Shown in pieces: positions 18,075-26,534 of a stretch of DNA of 64,000 nt. Position numbers and translations under genes: made by a program. Below the pieces are notes generated by a model. It saw only the letters and a program-made list of their open reading frames with translations, did no database searches and was not told where the DNA came from. Source of the stretch: Planctomycetota bacterium (GTDB lineage: Bacteria; Planctomycetota; UBA8742; UBA2392); NCBI GenBank assembly GCA_019912315.1, contig JAIOJA010000023.1:105671-169670 (forward strand), written 5' to 3'. Position 1 is the stretch's first letter; the number at the start of each line of letters is the position of its first letter.

Positions 18075-18901
18075 TCGTACTGGTTGGCGACAGCGGCAGG
18101 CCCGACGTCGTGCATGCCATCGCGCAGGTCGAGCCCCTGATTCGCGAGCTTGCGGGCGAAGTGCTTGTCGATCTTGACCAGCGCATTGACCTTGCGGACG
18201 TATCTCCTGACCTTGTGATCAACTTCGGCGGCGACGGCAGCATTCTGCGCGCCGCCGGACGTCTGGGCGAGCGGCAGGTGCGTTTGCTTGGGGTTAACTT
18301 CGGCAAGTTCGGCTTTCTGGCGGAGTACGAGCTGCCGGAGTTGCTGGTGAACCTCGAAAAAGCCGTGAAGGGCGACTTGCCCACGCGCCAGTCGCTGCTG
18401 CTCAAGGTCGCCATTGAGCAGGATGGCCGGCGCGTTGAGCGTGTTGTCGTCAACGATGTCGTGTTGCAGCGCGCGCCCGACAACCGCATGGCGCACGTCT
18501 ACGCCTACTACGACGACGCCCTGATCGCGGACTATTTTGGCGATGGGTTGATCCTTGCCACGCCGCTGGGATCCACGGCTTACAACCTGGCGGCAGGCGG
18601 CGCGCTGCTGCACCCCGAGTTGCAGGCGGTCATCCTGACGCCGCTGTGCCCGCACACGTTGAGCCTGCGCCCACTGGTCGTGCTGGTTGCCGGCGTGCTT
18701 GAGTTGAAGCTCGAGGGCGAGGACAGCCTGAGTATCACCATGGATGGTGAGGGCACCATGCAGCTCAAGGGTGGTGACAAGGTGGAAGTTCGCCACGCCG
18801 CCATGCCCATGACTCTGGTGGCCCACCCGACGCGCACCTACTTTGACACACTGCGCCTGAAGTTCGACTGGAGCAAACGTACCACCGTGTCGCGGCAGTA
18901 G
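18071..18901 (+). CDS. nadK: NAD kinase
   Basis: A 276-residue ATP- or polyphosphate-dependent NAD kinase making NADP. The diagnostic GGDG motif is at 53-56 (INFGGDGSILRA). VNDVVLQRAP and the glycine-rich ATPLGSTAYNLAAGG with LTPLCPHTLSLRPLV are conserved NAD-binding segments. The ATG overlaps the dxs stop, implying translational coupling. NADPH demand of the MEP pathway makes this a sensible partner, and nadK is often near dxs in bacteria. Confidence 0.95.
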   Translation: MIVLVGDSGRPDVVHAIAQVEPLIRELAGEVLVDLDQRIDLADVSPDLVINFGGDGSILRAAGRLGERQVRLLGVNFGKFGFLAEYELPELLVNLEKAVKGDLPTRQSLLLKVAIEQDGRRVERVVVNDVVLQRAPDNRMAHVYAYYDDALIADYFGDGLILATPLGSTAYNLAAGGALLHPELQAVILTPLCPHTLSLRPLVVLVAGVLELKLEGEDSLSITMDGEGTMQLKGGDKVEVRHAAMPMTLVAHPTRTYFDTLRLKFDWSKRTTVSRQ

Positions 18902-18918
18902 CTGCTATACTTCGACTC

Positions 18919-21030
18919 ATGCGCGCAGCCACCAGCAGACTCAGTAAGCGCATCCCCGTCACGGCCGCGAAGCAGCCGCTTACCTTTATTGTCTACAGCG
19001 AAGATGAAGTCTTCCGCGCCGCGGTGATGTCGGCGCTGAGCAACTCGCCAAGATTCAGCCGCGACCGCGACCAGATCATCGAGGTAAGCGCGCCAGGGCA
19101 GCGCGGCACTTTCAGCCTGCGCAACGGTGCGGTCCTTCTGTTACATTCAGGCTCAACACCGCTGGAGCAGACGCTGCTGGAGGATCGCGCGCCGTCAACC
19201 GTGCTGACCACATTCGGCGATGAGGCGATCGACGACCCGCAGTTTGATGATCACTTCGTCTTGCCGCTGAAGCAGCCAGGCATCGACCGGTTCATTCCGC
19301 GTGCCCGCGAACTGGCATGGCTGCGTTCAAGGGCTTTCAGCGAGGGCTCCAGCGCCGCTTCGCGCGATAAACTCGCGCGCCTCAACCGGATCGGCACGGC
19401 CTTGTCGGACATTCGTGTGTTGAAAGACCTGCTGCAGGTCGTGTTGACAGAAGCCCGCAACATCATGGATGCGGACGCAGGCAGCATCTACATCATCGAA
19501 AGCGGGCGAGGCACAGGATTCAGCGGGCGTAAGGTACTCGGGCGCGCGGAGCGCCGCACCCGCGCCGTCGCGGTCAAGCGTGCGAATCTGACCACTCAGG
19601 TTTTCAGCCTGCGATTTGCGGCGGCACAGAACGACTCGTGCACGATTCCCTTTGAGGAATTTGTCTTCCCGGCAAACCTCGAAAGCATTGCAGGCTATGC
19701 GGCCATCACCGGCGAAATCGTGGCGCTTGAAGACGTCTACAGCCTCCCGGCCGACACGCCCTACAAGTTCAATAACATCATCGACAAGAAGTACGGCTAT
19801 CGCACTTGCAGCATGTTGACCTTGCCCTTGAAGAACACCAGCGACGAAGTCGTCGGTGTGGTCCAGCTGATCAACAAGAAGAAGAACCCGCTTAACCGGC
19901 TTGATCTTGTCGGCGACCCGACCGGTGACATCGTGCCCTTCAGCGACGAGGACGTTGAGCTTGCGGCCAGCCTCGGCAGCCAGGCCGGCGTGGCGATCGA
20001 GAATGTCCGCTTGATGGACGCAATCACCAGCCTGTTCGAGCGTTTCGTGATCGCGTGCGTGCAGGCCGTGGAACAGCGCGACCCGGCCACTGCGGGCCAT
20101 TCCGGGCGCGTTGACCGCATTACGATGGCGCTGGCGGATGAGGTCAACAAGGCCAAACAGGGCCCATACGCCGACATGCTGTTCAGCGACGCCGAAATGG
20201 TCGAGTTGCACTACGCGTCCCTGCTGCATGATTTTGGCAAGATCGGCGTGCGCGAGCACGTCCTGACCAAAGCGGAGAAGCTGTACCCGGCCCAAGCTCA
20301 GGCAATCGCATTCCGCGCAAAGATCATTGGACTTGAGTTGAAACTGGACGGGCTGACACGTGAGGCTGACCAGTTTGTACAGGGCAAACCCGGCGCGGAT
20401 GAATTGCAGGCTATCCGCGACGACGTGCATCAGAAACTGGACAAGCTGAAGAATGATTACGAGTTTGTCGCGAAACACATCAAGCCGATCTTCGTTACCG
20501 ACGAGGCGGAAGCGCATCTCAAGCAGATCCACGAGAATCCGTGGAAGATCGGCGACGACAGGCTCGTTCTGATCAATGACGAGGAGTACCACAGCCTCTG
20601 CACCAGGCGCGGCACGCTGAATCCGGAAGAGCGCAAGGAGATTGAAAACCACGTCGCGGACTCCTGGAAATTCCTGAAGCGTATTCCCTGGACCGATGAC
20701 CTGGTGCGCGTGCCGGAAATCGCCGGTCAGCACCACGAGAAGATGAGGGGTGGGGGATACCCGAATGGGGTACCCGCGGCGGAGACACCGCTGGGCTCGC
20801 GCCTGATGGCCGTGGCGGACGTGTTCGACAGTCTTACAGCAAGCGACAGGCCGTACAAACCGGCGATCCCGCTGGAGCGCGCGATCAAGATCCTGCAGTC
20901 GATGGCGGACGAGGGCGACTTGGATCCGGAGGTCGTGAAGCTGTTCATCGACACGGAGATCTGGGTCAAACTGAAGCTCAAACTCGTGCGCCTGGCCGAT
21001 GCGACGAACGAGCAAAAGGCCGCCCGGTAA
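18919..21030 (+). CDS. GAF and HD-GYP domain protein
   Basis: A 703-residue signalling protein, probably a cyclic-di-GMP phosphodiesterase. Residues 1-140 are an unassigned N-terminal, perhaps receiver-like region. A GAF domain lies at about 165-365 (LLQVVLTEARNIMDADAGSIYI to LAASLGSQAGVAIENV). The HD part is at about 373-450 (AGHSGRVDR, LLHDFGKIGV). The HHE-x4-GYP motif (HHEKMRGGGYPNG) and DVFDSLTASDRPYK follow near 607-650. About 100 extra residues, partly coiled-coil (QAIRDDVHQKLDKLKNDYEF), lie between the HD and GYP parts, which is unusual. It would lower c-di-GMP, a signal relevant to the nearby type IV pilus. Confidence 0.88.
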   Translation: MRAATSRLSKRIPVTAAKQPLTFIVYSEDEVFRAAVMSALSNSPRFSRDRDQIIEVSAPGQRGTFSLRNGAVLLLHSGSTPLEQTLLEDRAPSTVLTTFGDEAIDDPQFDDHFVLPLKQPGIDRFIPRARELAWLRSRAFSEGSSAASRDKLARLNRIGTALSDIRVLKDLLQVVLTEARNIMDADAGSIYIIESGRGTGFSGRKVLGRAERRTRAVAVKRANLTTQVFSLRFAAAQNDSCTIPFEEFVFPANLESIAGYAAITGEIVALEDVYSLPADTPYKFNNIIDKKYGYRTCSMLTLPLKNTSDEVVGVVQLINKKKNPLNRLDLVGDPTGDIVPFSDEDVELAASLGSQAGVAIENVRLMDAITSLFERFVIACVQAVEQRDPATAGHSGRVDRITMALADEVNKAKQGPYADMLFSDAEMVELHYASLLHDFGKIGVREHVLTKAEKLYPAQAQAIAFRAKIIGLELKLDGLTREADQFVQGKPGADELQAIRDDVHQKLDKLKNDYEFVAKHIKPIFVTDEAEAHLKQIHENPWKIGDDRLVLINDEEYHSLCTRRGTLNPEERKEIENHVADSWKFLKRIPWTDDLVRVPEIAGQHHEKMRGGGYPNGVPAAETPLGSRLMAVADVFDSLTASDRPYKPAIPLERAIKILQSMADEGDLDPEVVKLFIDTEIWVKLKLKLVRLADATNEQKAAR

Positions 21031-21060
21031 TTTTGGATTTACGATTTTGGATTTTGGATT
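21031..21060 (+). repeat. TTTTGGATT low-complexity repeat
   Basis: Three TTTTGGATT-like units occupy the first 30 bases after the HD-GYP stop codon. AT-rich, unlike the flanks, noncoding. Confidence 0.55.
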
Positions 21061-21122
21061 GACGCTGCCGCGAGAAGCCTGCATCAAGGGCGTTCGCGGC
21101 ACAACTATTTCTGGAGCAGAGA

Positions 21123-21977
21123 ATGAGTTCACAGCAGCACGACAAATCCAAAATGGAAATCACGGTAGCGCACAGCCCCGACGCTGACGACGCGTTCATG
21201 TTTCATGCACTTGCGAACAACAAGGTGGACACCGGCTGGCTGACCATCAAGCACGAGCTGTGCGACATCGAGACGCTAAACCAGCGCGCGAAGAAGAACG
21301 AACTGGAGGTGACGGCCGTCAGCTTCCACGCCTATCCGTACATTGCCGACAAGTATGTAATCACTCGCGCCGGTGCATCTATGGGTGACCGTTACGGCCC
21401 CGTGCTGGTCAGCAAGGAACCGATAAATCCGGCCGAGTTGAAAGGCAAAAGGGTCGGTGTGCCCGGGCCGCTTACCAGCGCGACCCTGGCCATGCGTCTT
21501 TACAACGACGACGTTGAGCTGGTGCAACTGGGTTTCGACAAGGTGCAGCACGCGGTGCTTGATGGGACAATCGACGCCGGCGTGATCATCCATGAAGGTC
21601 AAGTTACCTATAACGACTTGAAGCTCTTCAAGGTCGTCGACCTTGGCGAGTGGTGGTACACGAAGTATGAGCTTCCATTGCCGCTCGGGTGCAATGTCGC
21701 CCGACGTGACCTCGGCAATGACGTTATTGCCCAGTTCAGCAAGTGCTTCAGCGCCAGCATCAAGTACGCGCTGGAGAATCGCGAAGAGGCACTGGACTAC
21801 GCGCTGACCTACGGGCGCGGGCTGGATCGCGGGCGTGCGGACAAGTTCGTCGGCATGTATGTCAACGACTACACCATCGATATTGGCGACCGCGGCATGA
21901 AGTCGGCAAAGCTGTTTTTGCAGCTAGGTCGCGAACGCGGCTTTGTGACATCCAACGCCGAGCCCGAATGGATCTGA
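21123..21977 (+). CDS. mqnD: 1,4-dihydroxy-6-naphthoate synthase, MqnD-like
   Basis: A 284-residue enzyme of the futalosine menaquinone pathway, converting cyclic dehypoxanthinyl futalosine to 1,4-dihydroxy-6-naphthoate. It has the periplasmic-binding-protein fold typical of MqnA/MqnD. The opening AHSPDADDAFMFHAL is the MqnD signature; VTAVSFHAYPYI and LVSKEPINPAELKGKRVGVPG match the substrate-cleft strands. The predicted start has GGAG upstream; ATG 21153 is an alternative giving a more usual length. A multicluster ferredoxin follows. Isolation from other mqn genes is common in this pathway. Confidence 0.88.
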   Translation: MSSQQHDKSKMEITVAHSPDADDAFMFHALANNKVDTGWLTIKHELCDIETLNQRAKKNELEVTAVSFHAYPYIADKYVITRAGASMGDRYGPVLVSKEPINPAELKGKRVGVPGPLTSATLAMRLYNDDVELVQLGFDKVQHAVLDGTIDAGVIIHEGQVTYNDLKLFKVVDLGEWWYTKYELPLPLGCNVARRDLGNDVIAQFSKCFSASIKYALENREEALDYALTYGRGLDRGRADKFVGMYVNDYTIDIGDRGMKSAKLFLQLGRERGFVTSNAEPEWI

Positions 21978-22015
21978 CCCTCCCGGGAGTGCCCAATCTA
22001 GGCTAACCTGCGCCC

Positions 22016-22699
22016 ATGAGCGACAAGGACAAGCCCGATCAGCCCGAGAAGCGAGAAGCTCTGCGACGCTTTGCGGGCGACGCCGCGAAGTTCGCCACCC
22101 AGTGGGTACCGGGCTCGCGTCTCGTCAGTAACTGGAACCCCGACCTGTTCAAGAAGTTGTACGAATCCGGCGTCACCGAGCACGCGGCGGTCCCACGAGA
22201 CTTCACCGACATGCACGGCCGCAAGTTCTTCCGCCCGCCGGGTGCTCTGCACGAAACCGAGTTTCTCGACAAATGCAGCAAGTGCCTCAAATGCGTCGAA
22301 GCCTGCCCCGAAGACGTGATCATCGAGGCCAAGGAAAACGACGGCGCCCCGGTCGGCACTCCCATGCTGCGCCCGAATCACGGCGCCTGCACGCTCTGCG
22401 GTGACTGCATGGAAGCCTGCCCGACCGGCGCGCTGAAAAAAACACCCGTGGGGGAGATCCGTATCGGCATCGCAGTCGTCGAGCCCGACACATGCCTTGG
22501 CTACCTGGGCAGGACCTGCCGCGCCTGCCATGACGCCTGCCCGCTGGAGCCCAACGCCATTGACTTTGACGCGACCGTGCCGAAAGTCGACAGCCGCATC
22601 TGCACAGGCTGCGGGCTGTGCGTGCACGCGTGCCCGACGAAACCGCCGAGCATCGTGGTGCTGCCCCGCCCGGCCCGAGGAACGAAAGACACCAAGTGA
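22016..22699 (+). CDS. Ferredoxin-type protein with four 4Fe-4S clusters (NapG/MauM-like)
   Basis: A 227-residue polyferredoxin. Cysteine groups: CSKCLKCVEACP, CTLCGDCMEACP, the widened C-x7-CRACHDACP preceded by CLGYLGRT, and CTGCGLCVHACP. The widened third site is typical of the MauM/NapG branch. There is no clear Tat or Sec signal, so it is probably cytosolic or membrane-associated through partners. It precedes a cysteine desulfurase whose GTG start overlaps its stop (GTGA); an electron-transfer role linked to Fe-S supply is plausible, but the redox partner is unknown. Confidence 0.86.
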   Translation: MSDKDKPDQPEKREALRRFAGDAAKFATQWVPGSRLVSNWNPDLFKKLYESGVTEHAAVPRDFTDMHGRKFFRPPGALHETEFLDKCSKCLKCVEACPEDVIIEAKENDGAPVGTPMLRPNHGACTLCGDCMEACPTGALKKTPVGEIRIGIAVVEPDTCLGYLGRTCRACHDACPLEPNAIDFDATVPKVDSRICTGCGLCVHACPTKPPSIVVLPRPARGTKDTK

Positions 22700-23853
22700 G
22701 CCTCAAGGAATACGTCTACTGCGATTACGCCGCCGGCTCGCCCTGCCGCCCGGAAGTGCTTGATGTCTTCAACGAATACGCGACCCGGCAGTACAGCAAC
22801 CCTGGCGCGCACCACCCGCTCGCCTATGTCGCCAAGAAGCACCTGTGGGAGTTGCACGAGCGCATGGGGCGCGTGATCGGGGCCGACCCGCGCGAGATCA
22901 TCTTCACCAGCGGCGGCACGGAAAGCGACATTCTCGCCCTGCGCGGCGTGATGAGCAACGCGGAAGCTCCGCGCAATGAGCTGGTCATTAGCGCCATTGA
23001 GCATCATGCCGTGCTGCTCGAAGCCCAGCGCATGGAGCAGGCCGGCACGAAGGTCTACTACGTGCCGGTGAGCGCCGACGGCGTGATCGACCGGGGTGCG
23101 CTGCGCAAAGTCGTCAGCGAACGCACAACCCTGGTCAGTGTCATGTACGCCAATAACGAAACCGGCGTGATCCAGCCGGTGAAGGAAGTCGGCGAAATCG
23201 CGCACGCGGCAGGCGCGAAATTTCATTGTGATGCCGTGCAGGCGTTCTGGAAGTTGCCTCTGAAGCCGAAGGAATTCGGCGCCGATCTCATGAGCCTGGC
23301 GGGCGCCAAGTTCGGCGGGCCGAAGGGTACCGGGCTGCTGTACAACGAGATGACGAATCGCATCAGCCCTGTGATCGTCGGCGGGCCGCAGGAGTGGGGC
23401 TACCGGGCAGGCACGGAAGATTTGAGCGGCATGGCGGCGCTGGCAACGGCGATGGAGCTGGCCGAGGCTGAGCGCGAGAAAATCTGGCCGCGCGTTGCCG
23501 CGATTCGCGACGGCATGGAGAAGCGCATCGTCGCCGGGCTTGGCGAGCACGTTCGAATCAACGGCGGAAACGCGCCGCGGCTGCCGAACATCAGCAACAT
23601 GAGTTTTCTCGAAATCGAGGGCCAGGCACTCGCCATTGAACTGGGCGAGCAGGGCTACTGCGTCGGACTCGGCAGCGCCTGCGCGCCCGGCGAGACCGAT
23701 CCCAGCCACGTGCTGGCGGCCATGGGTCTTAGCTGGGAAGACGCCATCGGTTGCATTCGCATTTCGTTCGGCCCGGACATCACCGAGCAGCAGGCCGAAC
23801 GCCTGGCTGACCTGTGTGTTGCGAACTATAAGGCCCTCAAGGGCTTGGGGTAG
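22696..23853 (+). CDS. Cysteine desulfurase (NifS/IscS family)
   Basis: A 385-residue PLP enzyme that takes sulfur from cysteine for Fe-S clusters or thiolation. I start at GTG 22696, which overlaps the ferredoxin stop; an upstream in-frame extension runs through the ferredoxin gene and is unlikely. YCDYAAGSPCRPEVLDVF, TSGGTESDILAL, MYANNETGVIQPV and FHCDAVQA are family landmarks. The PLP lysine sits in SLAGAKFGGPKG, where the usual His before Lys is Ala. The active-site cysteine loop is GLGSACAPGETDPSHVL. Confidence 0.92.
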   Translation: MSLKEYVYCDYAAGSPCRPEVLDVFNEYATRQYSNPGAHHPLAYVAKKHLWELHERMGRVIGADPREIIFTSGGTESDILALRGVMSNAEAPRNELVISAIEHHAVLLEAQRMEQAGTKVYYVPVSADGVIDRGALRKVVSERTTLVSVMYANNETGVIQPVKEVGEIAHAAGAKFHCDAVQAFWKLPLKPKEFGADLMSLAGAKFGGPKGTGLLYNEMTNRISPVIVGGPQEWGYRAGTEDLSGMAALATAMELAEAEREKIWPRVAAIRDGMEKRIVAGLGEHVRINGGNAPRLPNISNMSFLEIEGQALAIELGEQGYCVGLGSACAPGETDPSHVLAAMGLSWEDAIGCIRISFGPDITEQQAERLADLCVANYKALKGLG

Positions 23854-23859
23854 CGGTTT

Positions 23860-25194
23860 ATGGCCAGCCGCAAACTTACGCCTATCACGAAGCCATTTGA
23901 CGTTCGCCTGAAATTGCCGGGTTCGAAGTCGTTCGCGAACCGGGCGATTGTGTGCGCCGCGTTGTCCGGTGCTCCGTGCTCGATTGCAAATCTATCACCG
24001 GGTGACGATACGGCCTTGATGCTGAACGTACTGGCTGACCTCGGCTGGGGCGTGGAACGCGCGAACCCGATGTCCCGTGATGTCGTGTTGACGCCGCCGA
24101 GCAAACCGCCTGCGCATCCAGTGAAGGCCTTCACCGGTCCGGCCGGCACGGTCACGCGCTTTGCGACGGCCCTGCTGTGCGTCACGCCGGGGCAGTTCAC
24201 GCTTGATGGCAACGACCGTATGCGCGAGCGCCCGATGGGGGAGTTGATTGCGGCGTTACGGCAGCTAGGCGCGAAGATTGCCGAGAAGGGCGAACCCGGC
24301 TGTGTGCCACTGGAGATCGAGGGCGCGTCTTTGCGCGGCGGCAAGTGTCGCATGAGGGGCGACGTCAGCAGCCAGTTTGTTTCGGCGCTGCTGATGGTCG
24401 GGGCGACACGAGGCGGCGGCATAGAGATCGAGATTGAAGGCGACCTGGTCAGCAAGCCCTACGTGGACATCACGATTGAGGTCATGCGGGCGTTTGGATT
24501 TGCGGTAGAGCGCGATGGGTATCGATGGTTTCGTGCGTTGGAGACATCCGGCCACGGGCAGACTTACACCTGCCCGCCGGACGGTACAGCGGCCAGCTAC
24601 TTCTGGGGCGCAGCTGCGGTCGCGGGTAGTAAGTGCGTGATCGATGGGTTGACGCGTCAAGATGTGCAGGGGGATGTGAAGTTCGTCGGCATTCTGGAAC
24701 GCATGGGCTGCGAGATTCTGGAGTTCCCAAACGGGCTGGGTGTGGATGCATCTATGGTGGGGGAGTTTAAACCAGTCGAAGCTGATCTCTCCGCATTGCC
24801 CGATTGCGCGCAAACACTGGCCGTCGTATGTGCCTTCGCAAACGGTACCTCACGCCTGACTGGGCTGGGGACATTGCGCGTCAAGGAGACGGATCGCATT
24901 GCTGCCTTGCAGGCAGAGTTGAAGAAGCTGGGTGTGATGACCCGTGCGGGTGACGATTGGCTTGAGGTCGACGGAATCGCAAACAAGAGCCCGGAGCAGT
25001 TTGCGCAGCAAACGAACCGCAGGGATCGCGAAGCGATGCCGAGGAAGCGACGGGTTAGCGTGCGGACCTACGACGATCACAGAATGGCCATGAGTTTTGC
25101 GATTGCGGGGTTGCGCCTGCCGCTGGAGATTGAGGACTCTGAGTGCGTGTCGAAAAGCTTCCCGACGTTCTGGGAATACTGGGCGAAGCTGTAG
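23860..25194 (+). CDS. aroA: 3-phosphoshikimate 1-carboxyvinyltransferase (EPSP synthase)
   Basis: A 444-residue shikimate-pathway enzyme that transfers enolpyruvate from PEP to shikimate-3-phosphate, leading to aromatic amino acids. Landmarks: LPGSKSFANRAIV near the N-terminus, AGTVTRFATALL, LDGNDRMRERPMGELI, DVSSQFVSALLM, RVKETDRIAALQ and the closing VRTYDDHRMAMSFAIAGLR. Length is normal. It starts 6 bases after the cysteine desulfurase gene and ends 9 bases before the convergent kinase gene, closing this plus-strand run. Confidence 0.96.
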   Translation: MASRKLTPITKPFDVRLKLPGSKSFANRAIVCAALSGAPCSIANLSPGDDTALMLNVLADLGWGVERANPMSRDVVLTPPSKPPAHPVKAFTGPAGTVTRFATALLCVTPGQFTLDGNDRMRERPMGELIAALRQLGAKIAEKGEPGCVPLEIEGASLRGGKCRMRGDVSSQFVSALLMVGATRGGGIEIEIEGDLVSKPYVDITIEVMRAFGFAVERDGYRWFRALETSGHGQTYTCPPDGTAASYFWGAAAVAGSKCVIDGLTRQDVQGDVKFVGILERMGCEILEFPNGLGVDASMVGEFKPVEADLSALPDCAQTLAVVCAFANGTSRLTGLGTLRVKETDRIAALQAELKKLGVMTRAGDDWLEVDGIANKSPEQFAQQTNRRDREAMPRKRRVSVRTYDDHRMAMSFAIAGLRLPLEIEDSECVSKSFPTFWEYWAKL

Positions 25195-25203
25195 GGGCCG
25201 CCC

Positions 25204-26505
25204 CTACGTCGTCAGCCACAGAATCAGGAATGTGATGGCTGCGATCACTGCGCCAGCGGCGACTCCCCATGCTACTTTCGCCGCGGCCGCGGCTTCTTCG
25301 GCGCGGGCCTCCGAGTTCTTGACCTTCTCAGCCAGTTCGCCGTGGCGGCTCTTCTCAATGTTCAATGCTCGCATGATGCTGCTCTTGCCGATTTCGAACT
25401 TGCTGGGCGCCTTGGGCTTGTGCGCGTCGCGCAGGGACTCCAGGTCCGCGAACAGGTTGTTGATGTTCGCGTAGCGTTTGTTCGGGTCTTTCTCGAGCAT
25501 ACGTTGCAGCACGGATACCACGTCGTCGCTGAGGCTCGGGCGATATGTGCGTGGGTCCGGCATCGGCGTGCGCGTGTGGGCGAGCATCACTTTGCTCGGT
25601 GTCCCGTCGTACATGGGCCGGCCTGTCACCATGTGATAGAACGTCGCCCCAAGGCTGTAGATGTCGGCCCGGTAGTCCACGTCTTCCTTACCCATGGCCT
25701 GCTCAGGCGCGATGTAGTCAGGCGTTCCCAGAACCATGCCTTCGTAGCCGAGTTCTTTGTCGAGCTTGGATTTCACAAAGCCGAAGTCGCCGACTTTCAC
25801 CAGCCCCGAGCGCGTGATCATGATGTTGCTCGGCTTGATGTCGCGGTGAACAATGTCGAAGTCTTTGTAATAGTTGATGGCGCGCAGGGTCTGGATGATG
25901 ATGTCCACGGCGCGCGCGACTTCCATCTGGCGGCGCGGTGCTTCGCGGATCAGGTCTTCGACCGTGCGCCCGTCCACGAACTCCATGCTGAAGTAGTAGT
26001 AGTCGCCCTCGCGCCCGACGTCGTAAACCTGGATCAGATTCTGGTGGCTGAGCTTGCCGACGATGCGGGCTTCAAGCACGAAGCGCTTGCGAAACTCGTC
26101 GTCGCTGATCCACTGATTGTGCAGGACTTTGAACGCAACCAGGCGGTTCATGCTGACCTGGCGCGACTTGAACACGCTGCCCAGTCCGCCCTCGCCCAGC
26201 GTGCTGATGATCTCGTAGCCCTTGAACTTGAGGTCCTGCTTGCGCTCTCGGTCTTGTGTGAGCTGCGCCTGCGCGCGCTCCACGCGCATGACCTCTTCCT
26301 CAGTCATGAGGCGCGAGGCAAGCACGATTTCCTTGAGTGTCTTGTTGTCGCCCAGGTTGGCGCTGGCGGCCTGTCGGGCGCGACATTCATCAAGCTGCTC
26401 GGGCGTGAGCAACCCGTTGCGTACGGCGAGTACGCCGAAATCAAGGGCGCCACGACCTTCCCGGAATTCGAGATGGTCGGTTGCAGTGCCCGTGGCGTCC
26501 GACAT
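25204..26505 (-). CDS. Ser/Thr protein kinase with C-terminal membrane anchor
   Basis: A 433-residue Hanks kinase. I start at ATG 26505, preceded by AGGAG; longer frames run into the upstream gene. Residues about 20-75 form a helical module (VLAVRNGLLTPEQLDECRARQ then LASRLMTEEEVMRVERAQ) closely resembling GspE/MshE N-terminal domains. The kinase domain has STLGEGGLGSVFKS, VAFKVL, IVHRDIKPSNIM, VGDFGFVK and GTPDYIAPEQ. A single C-terminal helix (VAAGAVIAAITFLILWL) follows a short coiled region, so the protein is tail-anchored with no external sensor. It lies 29 bases behind the TPR/alpha-CTD gene in one operon. Confidence 0.92.
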   Translation of the reverse strand: MSDATGTATDHLEFREGRGALDFGVLAVRNGLLTPEQLDECRARQAASANLGDNKTLKEIVLASRLMTEEEVMRVERAQAQLTQDRERKQDLKFKGYEIISTLGEGGLGSVFKSRQVSMNRLVAFKVLHNQWISDDEFRKRFVLEARIVGKLSHQNLIQVYDVGREGDYYYFSMEFVDGRTVEDLIREAPRRQMEVARAVDIIIQTLRAINYYKDFDIVHRDIKPSNIMITRSGLVKVGDFGFVKSKLDKELGYEGMVLGTPDYIAPEQAMGKEDVDYRADIYSLGATFYHMVTGRPMYDGTPSKVMLAHTRTPMPDPRTYRPSLSDDVVSVLQRMLEKDPNKRYANINNLFADLESLRDAHKPKAPSKFEIGKSSIMRALNIEKSRHGELAEKVKNSEARAEEAAAAAKVAWGVAAGAVIAAITFLILWLTT

Positions 26506-26534
26506 TACTGCTCCTGCCTGTGGTGAGCGACCTG

